64,000 nt of DNA from Fulvia fulva (taxonomy: Eukaryota > Ascomycota > Dothideomycetes > Mycosphaerellales > Mycosphaerellaceae): assembly GCF_020509005.1 (NCBI RefSeq), contig NC_063013.1:2728001-2792000 (forward strand), read 5' to 3'. Each line of letters begins with the position of its first letter. Positions within the stretch are counted from its first letter, which is position 1. The notes beneath the pieces are model-generated. The model saw only the letters and a program-made list of their open reading frames with translations. It was not told where the DNA came from and ran no database searches. A program made the position numbers and the translations under genes. Below are positions 53,664 through 64,000 of this stretch, in pieces.

Positions 53664-56600
53664 GATAGATAGATAGATATGTCATTCCCCTATTCTAGGA
53701 CCCTATCCGGCCTATATAGGTATATATCTATTGTTATGTATAAAGGGAAACCCGAATAGATAAAAACCCTTCCCGCCCCTAACTACTTCTTATCTAGATT
53801 AGCTTTCCCTCTAAACGTACGTAGTCTATATCACTACCCCGTTAGCCCCCGCTCCTAGCCGGTCTCGTCGCGCTACGTCGTGTCCTCTCTTCCTATACTA
53901 CTCCTACTAGGCGGTACTATTCTAGCTAGCCCTTCTCTAGTATCTAGTTCGTAATGCGCCGTAGGTCCTTAGCGTTGTTAAGAAGTGCCCTAATCGTCCG
54001 GTTCCTCGCCTTTACTATCTACTCCCCCCTTCCTAGCGACTACCTCGGATAGACGAGGAGTACGTACCGTACGTTCTAGGAGCGATAGCCGTAGGGGTAG
54101 CTAGTATTTGTGTATCCTAGAACCTTCCTCTATAATAGGTACCCCTAGAGGCCGATGTGTTCGCTTCGTAGTTAGGTTGCTATACTACTCTATACCCTCG
54201 TAAGGCGGTAGTAGATAAGCTTCGGGGGGTACTTAACCGCGGATTTCGTAGCTAACTATTCCTTAGGTTGTCCCGCTAGCTAAGGGCGTCTACTATACCC
54301 TACAACCTAGTTGTTCTACCTCTCTTTCTATAGTTGCTCTATAAACGATTTCTTACCTTCCTATTATATTACTAGCTATTCGTCCCTTACCCGGTAGTTC
54401 GGCTCGTTTCCGGATCGAATGCCCTTATACGCTAGTACTAATTCGCGGGCCCTTACGACTATACTAGCGATGATCTTCTATACTAGGTACTATACCGACT
54501 TGCCTAAGTAGGAGGTCCGTAGTCCCTAGATATATAGGTCGATCGGCGGTATAGCGGTCTCGTACTTAAGTATCCTCGTTAGTATCGACTTATATACCCC
54601 GGTGACCTTCCTTAGGTATTGGTTTTGGATCTTCGCTAGCGGCGCGACGAGTCCCTTCGATAGGTAGGCCCTCTCGCCTAAGGACTATACTTGGCTACTA
54701 TAGGTAAGGACTGGCCGTATAATAGCCGTATATAGAAGTCGTAACTACCGGAAGTCCGCCCCCTATATAGACGTAGTAAGCCTCTAGTATAATACTATAT
54801 TCTATTTAGCTTTCCGTAATATTACCTATACGTACTTCCTCTACCGTAGCGCCGGGTCTACCTATAGTCCGAGGATCCTAAGCTAATTTGCCGGGTTAGT
54901 CGTGTGCCCCTATATCTAGATAGAAGCTTATATATTATAGAACCGTAGCCGGCGCGTAAAGTGTATCAGATTGTACTTTTCTAGGGCAAACCGAGCCCCG
55001 TACCTCCTAGCCTAGTCCTCGTAGATCTTGTGCTTCTCTTCTAGTAGCCTATAGTTCTCCTTAGTCGAGGAAGACTACGCTAGGATGTTTATATCGTCTA
55101 CGAAGCCGCTCGTAGCGGTGTTCTAGGATTCTAGGGCTAGGAGTAGCGTCGCTATAAAGAAGAGGAACAGAATAGGTACTAGCGTTAAGCCTTATAGGAT
55201 TCTAGTATAGACTACTTAAAATAGGCTTCTATACTAGCCGACTAGGATCGACGTACTACGGTTTTAGAGGTAGGACCGTACGAAGTTGACAAGCTACTTA
55301 GGGAGTCCTTTCGACCTTAGGATATAGAGTAGCCGCGGGTATAACACGTAGTCGAAGGCTCCCGATATGTCTAGGCTAAGTAAGGAAGCCACCTTGTCCC
55401 TATTCTTATACTAGATAGCCTTTACCTAAGAGGTGATAAGTTCTATCGCGGATAGCGTCGATCGCTATAGGCGCGTACCTATCTAGGTGTCCGGGAGTAG
55501 GGAGTGTTCCTCTACCGCCTCGGAGAGTCTCGTTATAACTAGCTTCTTAAGCGCCTTCCTAAGAGTATTAAGGAGCGCAATTAGGCGGTATAACTTTACC
55601 TACGTATAGTCTTCCTTTTGCGGCTTACGTAGGACTACTATTGTCGATTGTTTAAATACTATCGGGTGGTATCCGGTCTATAGACAGGCGTTAAAGATCG
55701 CTATAACTACTAGGGCTAGTTAATCTCTATACTTCTTTAGTAGCTCGTTTAGGATCCTATCCGGCCCCGGGGCTTTCTTCGCCGGCAACTTCCTTAGTAT
55801 AGCGGTAACTTCTCCCTCGGACACCTCCTATTAGACCGCGATACTAGGGGCTAGGGGAGTAGAGCTGTTTATGTCGCTTAGATCAGCCTCGACTAGGGGT
55901 AGGAAGAACTTACTAGCTAGTAGACGCGCCTTAGCCTCGGGGTCGCTAACCGGGCTACTAGGCGATTGTAGCGCTAGGATAGAGAAGGAGGGGCCCTATA
56001 TAGGGTCCTGTCGGGCCCATTTCGCTAGCTTCTACATCCTCTCTAGCTTGCCGGCAATTTCTTCTACTATAGCCCTCTAGCCGACTACTTTCTCCCTCCG
56101 TATTATAGCTTTCTTCTATTAGTATGCCTCCCTATATACGTTCTAGGCCTCCTCGCTATAGCTGCTCGTCTATACCCGGCGGGCTCTCCTTACTTCTCTT
56201 ACTACCGTAGTACACTCCGGCGTCTAGTATAGTTTAGACTATGTCGTTAGTTAGGTAAGCGGAACGTAAAGTAAGGTCGCTTTTCTTATTTCGTCTATTA
56301 ACCCCTAGACTACTTCGTCTATCTCGTCTTTACTATTATATTACTACTACGCGATCTGGACTAGCCTCTTAGAGTTATCGAGGTACGCCTAGATATTGGC
56401 CTAGTAGGCCTTTCCCTAGTTTAGCTTAGGGGTTCTCGCTAGTGTACGTTATATCTATATCGTAATAGAGGTCCTAACTAGTATATAGTCTAACGACGCC
56501 TCGAGTTCATGTTCGATCCTATAGTAGGTTACCGTATAGTAGTAGCTATCTAAGATCTAGGAGAGGTCGATCGTGCCTTAGAGTCCCCCTCTCTTCTAGG

Positions 56601-58613
56601 TGCCTAGGTCCTTCGGGGTATTAAGGGTAATTACGTTGCTCGCTATTAAGTCGAGTACTTCGTCGGCTATAGGGTGCGGCTATATAAGGCTTTCCTAGGA
56701 AGGGTAGTATATATTGAAGTCTCCTACTACGATATAGCACCCTTATCTCTTAAGCGCACTATCTAGGTGTCTATAGACCCCTAGGTCGCGGCTAGACCTC
56801 GAGGCTAGCGGTTATATATATAGGTTGTGTATCTAGGTGCTACCTACGTAGAGGGAGGTAATATCGCCCCCGCCTTCTTCGTCTACGTAGTATACTACCT
56901 CCTAGTCGGATTCTAGTATGTCCTTACTAATATAGAAGCACGTACGGGGTCTGCCGTCGCCTCGTAGGCATGTCGTATAGCCTAGTGACTTGTAGGTCGT
57001 TAGTCTCTTATAGTACGGGTTAATCTATAGCTCCTAGATTATAAGGACGTAGTAGACGCGCGGGTCCGCCTCGTATAGGAAATGGTTCTAGACTATATCC
57101 TTACTATAGTTGACGTTATACTAGATAATACTAAGCGTAGCGAGGCTAGTTATTAGTATCGACAATTATTTCCTCTATAGCGTCCTATATCCTACTACCC
57201 TATACGTCCTAGTCTACGCCTATCGGCTATATACTAAAGGGGAGCCGGGCCTAGTTAGATTCCCTCGCCGTAGCTAGTAGAGCACGTGGCCTCCCGTACG
57301 CCCTAAGTTGCGCATCCTTTATATCGTTCTCGGCCCTAGGGCGCTTATACCCGACCGCCGCTAGTTAGTTCCGGTGTAGGCTAGCCTTACGGTCGCCGTA
57401 GAATCTTAGGGCGACGGTTCTGTTTATAATTGCCTTGTTTTTCGCTAGTTTCCGCTATAGGCATTCCGTACTATATAATAGGTAGTACCCCGGACAGTTC
57501 GCGTACCGTCTCGTAGTCGATATATAGTCTCTAGATATATAGTCTCCTATATAGTTCGAGTAGGCCTACTTATTTATACACGTGTAGGTTTAGTGTCTAT
57601 ACTATTAGCATTTAAAGTATTAGAGGACACGAAAGGATAAGGAGTGCTTTTCTACTATCTTAAGGCTATATTACTAGACTAGGCCTTGTTCTATCGCTAG
57701 ATCCGCCGCTTTTACGTCTTATAGCTATACTATTAGCGCCGAGGCCTTCTTGCCTTCTAGCCATTTCCTATAGAGCCAAGTCGCCTTCTAGATTAGAGAG
57801 TTAAGAGTGACCGGGTTGTCCTCTTAGAGAGCGCGTAGGTAACCCTAGTTAGTTAGGTCAAACTCCTTAGGTATATCGTAGACTAGGATTGTAAATTGTT
57901 TTGTTAAGACCTTCGCTAATACCGTAACCTTAGATACCTACTATAGCTATGCCTCTAGGTACCTCCTAGTAGTAGTAGAGCTAGTATAGATCTATAGAGT
58001 ACCGTTAGACTATTAGTTCACTACGACTACCCCTAGTTAGTTAATTCGTTAGGCGAGCTCCTTGTTCGATAGCTTCGTAACTTCGGCCTAGTCTTCCTTT
58101 ACTATAATGCGGATCGTAACTATATCGTACGTTAGGCGGGGGCCTAGTATCGATGCCGCGACCGATGCCTAGCTATAGGGATGTTGATTCCGGGTGGCCT
58201 TACTAATCGCCTAGGACGTCGTCCTTATTTCTTATTACCCTCGGTAATACTATAGTACAAGCGCCGTGCGTAGCTAAGTGATCATTACCTATAGAGACCG
58301 GTAAGGGAGCTGATCGTTAGTTTCTATACTTTTTACGTCCTCTATAAGTTGCTACTAGTTGTCTTAGGGGGGCTTCGCCTATAGGGCCGTAGGCGCCGTT
58401 AGTGCCGTAGCCTAGGCTACTATTACCTAGGAGTTGCCTAATGTAGCTAGGCACCTCCGCGGCGTTTGGAGCTGAAGAAATAGGGTGAAGAGAGCTTTAA
58501 GCTATCTAGATTAAATGAGGTAGAACTCCCTTAGTCCTAGGGGTAGTGGCCTGCTTTATATATCGTTAGAATAGCCTTAATAAGAGCTTTCGAATGTGTT
58601 GTGTTTTGGGGCC
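53664..58613 (-). mobile_element. RIPed near-full-length LINE-A copy 2 (4950 bp)
   Basis: 14-bp duplication ATAGTAGTATATTA (53650-53663 / 58614-58627). Contains 3' UTR, ORF2 (about 57100-53840, FVDD equivalent near 55100) and ORF1 (about 58490-57120, zinc-knuckle region near 57600). It matches LINE-A copy 1 but with independent RIP changes and without the transversion shared by 4018/14904. The 5' UTR is shorter than in copy 1. Around 58160-58190 it preserves the uninterrupted target of Copia copy 1 (on its sense strand AATCAACATCCCTATAG). Confidence 0.9.
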
Positions 58614-58945
58614 ATAGTAGTATATTAGGAACTAATGTATTACGAGGCTATAGTAGGCGAGTATAGTAGTAGTTTATTAACGAAGTCGATAGCTAAAGAG
58701 AGAAGGTAGTTCTAAGAGAGAGAAGGCTTCTTAAGGGAAGCCGAGGTCGCGCTCGGGCCGAGCCTAGTCATTAATATTACCTAATCACGAGTTACGTAAC
58801 CCGACCCGAATCCTCTACTTACGGAGCTACCGTAATACTACCCCCCCTTAAGACACGTTCGTCTCAAAGCGTATGTCCTTAGACCTTCCTTACTACGTAC
58901 GCGAAGGCTTTATTATCCTCTATATCTATCGTGTTCTCTAGTAGC
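58614..58945 (-). mobile_element. RIPed LTR-retrotransposon end (LTR plus polypurine tract), minus orientation
   Basis: Read on the minus strand, a purine tract AAGGGGGGG (complement of 58845-58855) is followed by TAGTATTACGGTAGC, which resembles the start of the Gypsy LTR at 63032 (TAGTATTACCGTACC) but then diverges. I take it as the 3' end and LTR of a second Gypsy-like element. Boundaries toward the LINE and toward the plus-strand Gypsy are not resolved. Confidence 0.45.
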
Positions 58946-61900
58946 TTAACTATATAAGCTAACGTTATTAAATCTAGTCCTCCGTAGTTAGCGCCGTTAG
59001 CCTATCCCTTACTATAGCTAATATAGCCGGTACGAGCGTATAAAGTTATAGCCTAGCTAGTATTCTCGCTTAGATAATTAACCCTTTATAATAATAGTAC
59101 TAACTCTACGTACTTTAATATCGACTTTACGTATAAGAATAACCTTAATATAATATAGCTACCTAATCCGTTAGGGCTAATATTAGTAGAAGGCCGACCT
59201 ACTAGTGACCTTATTACTTATAGAATAACGGTATAGATTCAGATCGGCAACTACGTAGAGACTAGGTCTAGCTACTACGTATTACTAGAATACGATATAG
59301 TCCTCGGCCGTCCCTAGTACGACGAGTATTAACCTACGTTCTACTATACGTTAGGAACTATAACCCTATTCTTACTATATTATCGATAGAACTATATACT
59401 CGGAACTGAACTAGTATACGTATAGTCTATTAACGATAAGGGTATTATACTAAGAGGCGTTCTTTAGACCGGGATACTAGTACTAGAGAGTTCGCGACCT
59501 TAAGCTCTATCTAATTACGCTAAACCCTACGTAGAGGATAAAGACGAACCTATAGTAGTATAGGAGACGTATACGACGAAGGTAGTAATACGACATACTA
59601 TCGACACCTATAATAAACCGGAACCGTCTTACTACGTCCGCTAGCTACTACCCGCCGATAGGGTTGAAATACTTAAGCGCCTAGCGCGTCAAACGAAGAA
59701 ATAACTAAAGGTCGAGACTAAGCCGAGATCGATATCAAGCCTATTAATATAGAAGCATTTCGGCGTATAAGCCGGAGGAAGGGCTATAAAGTATATATAA
59801 TATAGATGTTTAACCCGAAAGAAAATCCTAATAAGTAAGTCGCGCGAGACCCGCTATCCGCGTATATACTAAAGGCTTTCGGTATAAGAGCGAAGCTAGT
59901 ACTAGGAGGTAGCGCGGCGATATTAGTAGATACTAATACTTAAGAAAATATAGACAGATAGGAGGAGCCCCGGGGTAACTATACCTAGCGGTAACTTAAC
60001 GCCTCTACTATATTAGCTAACGACTATTAACGTTTTATAAACGGTAGGGACAAAGACTAGGATCCTATCCCTTTATTACTAGTAGAGTTTAGGGAAATGG
60101 CTAGGCTGTTTAGCCGTAAGGAAGTAGATAAGGTCCTACCGCGACGGCCTAGCGTAGACTATAAGATCAAGCTAAAGAATAATTAGACACCGCTATTTCG
60201 AAGACTATACTCCTTCTCTATACGAGAGAACGAGGTGATTAAGAAGTAGATCGACAACTAACTTGAGAAAGGTTTTATTTCGAGAAGCGTATTACTAGTA
60301 GTAGTACCTATTCTAATAGTTAAAAAGCCGGGTAGAGGGCTACGAGTATACGTAGACTATAGAGCTCTAAACGCGCTTACGACGAAGATTCGCTACCCGA
60401 TTCCACTATTTTAAGAGACCTTAGATCGTATTACTAGCGCGTAATAGTTTACTAACCTAGATGTTATCGCTACGTTTAATTGCATCCGTATTATAGTAGG
60501 AGACGAGTAGAAAACGGCCTTTACTACTAGATATAGGTAGTTTAAGTACGTAGTTATACCTTCTAGACTATATAATATACTAGGAGCGTTTTAGTCATTT
60601 ATAAACGACAAACTAAGGGAGTTTCTAGATAACTTCGTGTTATATTACCTGAATAACGTACTTATCTTTAGCAAGACAAGAGAAGAGTATATCTAATATG
60701 TCCTAAAGGTTCTACGAAAGCTAGATACCGCCGGGCTCTAGTTAGATATTAATAAATACGAGTTCTTTAGACACGAGACTACTTATCTAGGTGTTATTAT
60801 TACAAATAAGGGCATTAAGATAGACCTAGCTAAGATTAAAAGCGTTAAGAATTAGCCTATACCCGTAAATGTCACCGACATCTTATCGTTTATAGGGTTT
60901 ACTAACTTCTACCGTAGGTTTATTAAGGATTTTAGTAAAATCTACTTGCCTATAACGAAGCTTACGAGGAAGAATGTCCTATAGGACTAGTCTCTAGTAT
61001 ATTAATAGGCGTTCGAGGTATTAAAGTAAGCATTTATCGATACGCCTACCTTGAAACACTTCTACCTAGGGCGAGAGACTATTCTAGAAACAGATGCCTT
61101 AGATTACGTAATAGTAGTAGTACTCTTATAACGTAACGAGCGAGGAGTGTTATATCCTATCGCTTATATGTCTAAGAAGATAGATCCCTAGTAATATAAC
61201 TACGATATCTACGATAAGGAGCTCCTAGCTATTATATAAGCTTTTAAGGAATAGCGACCGGAGCTAACTATTAACGAATATAGTACCGACGATTATAAGG
61301 ATCTACTAGACCCGGAATCTAAGGACAAGCCGACGCTTATATACTCCGATTATAAGAACCTCGAATAGTTTATAAGTACGAAGTAATTGAACCGTAAATA
61401 AGCTCGCTAGGCCGAGTTTCTCTCGTAGTTCTTCTTAAAGATCGTCTATAGGCTAGGAGTTTAAGGTACTAAGCTAGACAGCTTAACCCGACGTTTATAG
61501 AACTTACCGAAGCCTAGAGACCTAGATAACCTACAAAACTGAAAGTAGTATTAGGTGTTACTAGGCCTAGATCGTATCCTAAACCTATCGTCTACTAGAG
61601 TATTGTCGGTATGTTCTAATAACGTTATAACCCCGCTTACGACCGCTATTTAAGGACTCTATACGTAACTAGAGGCTAAGGAAGCCGTTTAATAGCTAGA
61701 ACGAGATGATCTATATACCTTACTAAGGAAGCACCGTATCGATAACCGTTATATAGTCCTAGTCGGAGGCATAATATATATTAAGAATATATATAGTAGT
61801 TATAGCCTATTCGTTCCTCTAGAGTTAGAAGACAATCTAGATAAAGGTGAAATCCCGGTACGTACTCGTATCGTATAGGCTTTCTACGACTATATAGTAG

Positions 61901-63031
61901 CTAGTTACTTAGGGCACGAGAAGACGTATAAATTAGTAGCTCGTAACTATACCTAGCTAGGTATCGTACGATTTATTAAGAGCTATATACGTGCCTACCG
62001 CGCTTACCGTACGAATAAGAACACTAACATCTAGTACCTAGGGCTATTAAGACCGCTACTAGTACTATTTAGCGCTTAGGAGGATATCTCTATTAACTTC
62101 GTAGTTAAACTACCGAAGGGAATAAGCGTAGTCGACGGACAAATATACGAGAACATTATAACCGTTATATACCGCTTAACTAAGGAGCGACATATCATTC
62201 CTATCACCTCGATAATAGTAGAGTATTACGTACTAGTATTCCTTAAGTACGTATTTAGTAGACATAGGCTCCCGAAGTCTATTGTCTCGGATTATAGTAC
62301 GTAATAGGTTTCCGTATTCGAGCGTAGGATATACGCGCTACTTAGTATTAATCGAAAGCTATCTTTGTCGTTCTACCTAGAAATAGATAGATAGTCGGAG
62401 AACACGAACAAAGTAATAGAGTAATACCTACGTATCTTTGTTAACTATACCTAGGACGACTGGCTAGATTAGACTCTATTAGCTAAGTTTATAGCAAACA
62501 ATATAGTGTCCGTAATAATAGGCGTCTCGCCGTTCTATACTAATACTAGGCGTAATCTAAGGTTCTCTAAGTTCGACTTAGACTTACCTATACTACTAAT
62601 ACTATATAAATAGCGACTAGACGCCGAGTCCGCGGACAAGTTTACGGCTAAAATATTAGAGATATACTAATACTTACGATAGTAGATAGCCTTAGTATAA
62701 GTAGTCTAAGCTTAGGTTATCGAGATTACCGCTACCTCCGTAGCCGACTTTTACTATAACTACCCGAGAGCGACTAAGCTACCTAGTTTTTAACTACCTA
62801 TAGACTAGATACCGAATGAGAATACTATAGGTATACGTATAGCGCGCTAACTAGTATAAGTAGCGATAGCTCTAATACCGGTAGGACTAGGCCTCCGGGC
62901 TTATAAGAAAGAGAGCGATACGCGTAGTCTAATAGATAATAAGGTATTTACGAAGGCAATAAGAGATATAATAGATACGACAGATATAAGAGGGGAGGAG
63001 AGTGCTCCGGAGCGCACTCTAAGAGGGGGGG
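58946..63031 (+). mobile_element. RIPed Gypsy (Ty3-like) retrotransposon, pol region
   Basis: Order of conceptual motifs: protease region about 59000-59400. RT with [17 protein letters not shown] (about 60320-60375), KIRYPIPLF, and an active-site box reading YLNN (about 60646-60657) where the family has YxDD. RNase H TDALDYV and YDIYDKELLAI (about 61085-61235). Integrase zinc region and core, about 61890-62600. All frames carry stops. It ends in a polypurine tract (63021-63031) before the LTR at 63032. Pol order RT-RH-IN identifies Gypsy. No 5' LTR was found. Confidence 0.85.
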
Positions 63032-63219
63032 TAGTATTACCGTACCGGTATATATTTACTTAAACCCGCGGGTACGTACCTAGACCTCGCGCCCGCTAAC
63101 TACTCCGACTAGCGGCTTAGCGCCCGTATATAACTCTCGCGCCCTCCGCGCCTTCCTTAAATAAAACATCTATTCGACTTATACCTTACCCGACTACGTA
63201 CTTATACCTACTTATAACA
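63032..63219 (+). repeat. Probable 3' LTR of the RIPed Gypsy
   Basis: 188 bp between the polypurine tract and a switch into inverted Gypsy coding sequence. The first two bases TA fit TG damaged by RIP; the last four are AACA. The assignment depends on position and ends, since no second LTR is present for comparison. Confidence 0.6.
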
Positions 63220-63382
63220 CTTGATCTTATAGTCTACGCTAGGCCGTCGCGGTAGGACCTTATCTACTTCCTTACGGCTAAATAGCCTAGCTATTTCCCT
63301 AAACTCTACTAGTGATAAAAGGATAGGATCCTAGTCTTTGTCCTTACCGTTTATAAAACGTTAATAGTCGTTAGCTAATATA
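63220..63382 (-). mobile_element. Gypsy fragment, inverted relative to the preceding element
   Basis: Reverse complement of 60011-60171 (just upstream of the RT motif) with only scattered differences. It begins exactly at the end of the LTR. It indicates a second Gypsy copy in opposite orientation, cut on the right by a LINE-A insertion. Confidence 0.8.
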
Positions 63383-64000
63383 GATAGATAGATTTGTCAT
63401 TCCCCTATTCTAGGACCCTATCCGGCCTATATAGGTATATATCTATTGTTATGTACAAAGGGAAACCCGAATAGGTGAAAACCCTTCCCGCCCCCGACTA
63501 CTCCTTATCTAGTTTAGCTTTCCCTCTAAACGTACGTAGTCTATGTCACTACCCCGTTAGCCCCCGCTCCTAGCCGGTCTCGTCGCGCTACGTCGTGTCC
63601 TCTCTTCCTATACTGTTCCTACTAGGCGGTACTGTTCTAGCCAGCCCTTCTCTAGTATCTAGTTCGTAATACGCCGTAGGTCCTTAGCGTTGTTAAGAAG
63701 TGCCCTAATCGTCCGGTTCCTCGCCTTTACTATCTACTCCCCCCTTCCTAGCGACTACCTCGGACAGACGAGGAGTACGTGCCGTACGTTCTAGGAGCGA
63801 TAGCCGTAGGGGCAGCTAGTATTCGTATATCCTAGAACCTTCCTCTATAATAGGTACCCCTAGAGGCCGATGTGTTCGCTTCGTAGTTAGGTTACTATAC
63901 TACTCTATACCCTCGTAAGGCGGTAGTAGATAAGCTTCGGGGGGTGCTTGACCGCGGATTTTGTAGCTAACTATTCCTTAGGTTGTCCCGCTAGCTAAGG
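63383..64000 (-). mobile_element. RIPed LINE-A copy (3' end), runs off right edge
   Basis: (TCTA)n tail, 3' UTR with stem-loop and ORF2 C-terminus of LINE-A, minus strand. Homologous to 1906-2520 and 53664-54280. It lies in the Gypsy fragment. Upstream extent unknown. Confidence 0.88.

Overview
The window is wall-to-wall transposable elements from a filamentous ascomycete (Pezizomycotina). I see no host gene, tRNA or rRNA. The main argument for the host type is repeat-induced point mutation (RIP). Most of the DNA has lost CpA/TpG in favour of TpA while keeping CpG, so old coding frames are peppered with TAG/TAA, yet homology to the few clean copies in the same window stays readable base by base. 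The species cannot be named from this sequence.

Layout. One heavily RIPed Copia element (minus strand) is the base layer from about 6.2 to 53.7 kb. It is split into seven pieces by nested insertions, nearly all bounded by readable target-site duplications (TSDs). From left to right the inserts are: (i) a full-length LINE-A copy (6484-22560, RIPed), itself carrying two clean Copia retrotransposons of 5539 bp each in opposite orientation (6965-12503 plus; 15756-21294 minus), each with an intact 1508-codon gag-pol; (ii) RIPed LINE-B (23919-29210, minus); (iii) an un-RIPed chimeric LINE-A (29450-33906); (iv) RIPed LINE-B (34216-47450, plus), holding a RIPed chimeric LINE-B (35901-38899, minus) and a nearly intact LINE-C (42481-47386) with overlapping ORF1/ORF2; (v) a 5'-truncated LINE-A (48841-49444); (vi) a RIPed chimeric LINE-B (49712-53019); (vii) a RIPed LINE-A (53664-58613, minus). 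To the right lie rearranged RIPed Gypsy sequences and another LINE-A running off the edge. To the left, positions 1-4735 are an inverted, indel-free duplicate of 14187-24465 (minus the Copia insertion), ending in another chimeric LINE-A.

The most interesting system is a composite retroelement. The same 1078-bp non-LINE module sits at the 5' end of four elements, always with the same two ends, fused to a different point of LINE-A or LINE-B each time. This closely resembles the MINE elements (WEIRD module plus 5'-truncated MGL LINE) that I recall from Magnaporthe, attributed there to template switching during reverse transcription. The module carries two short direct-repeat arrays with ~23-bp spacing. 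All LINE families here also share a 3'-UTR stem-loop with compensatory base pairs and an (ATCT)n-type tail, a plausible common recognition signal for one reverse transcriptase.

How the parts work together: clean Copia and LINE-C copies encode (nearly) complete machinery. LINE-A/LINE-B chimeras lack ORF1 and the start of ORF2, so they probably moved in trans. RIP inactivated older layers; the youngest insertions postdate it or escaped it.
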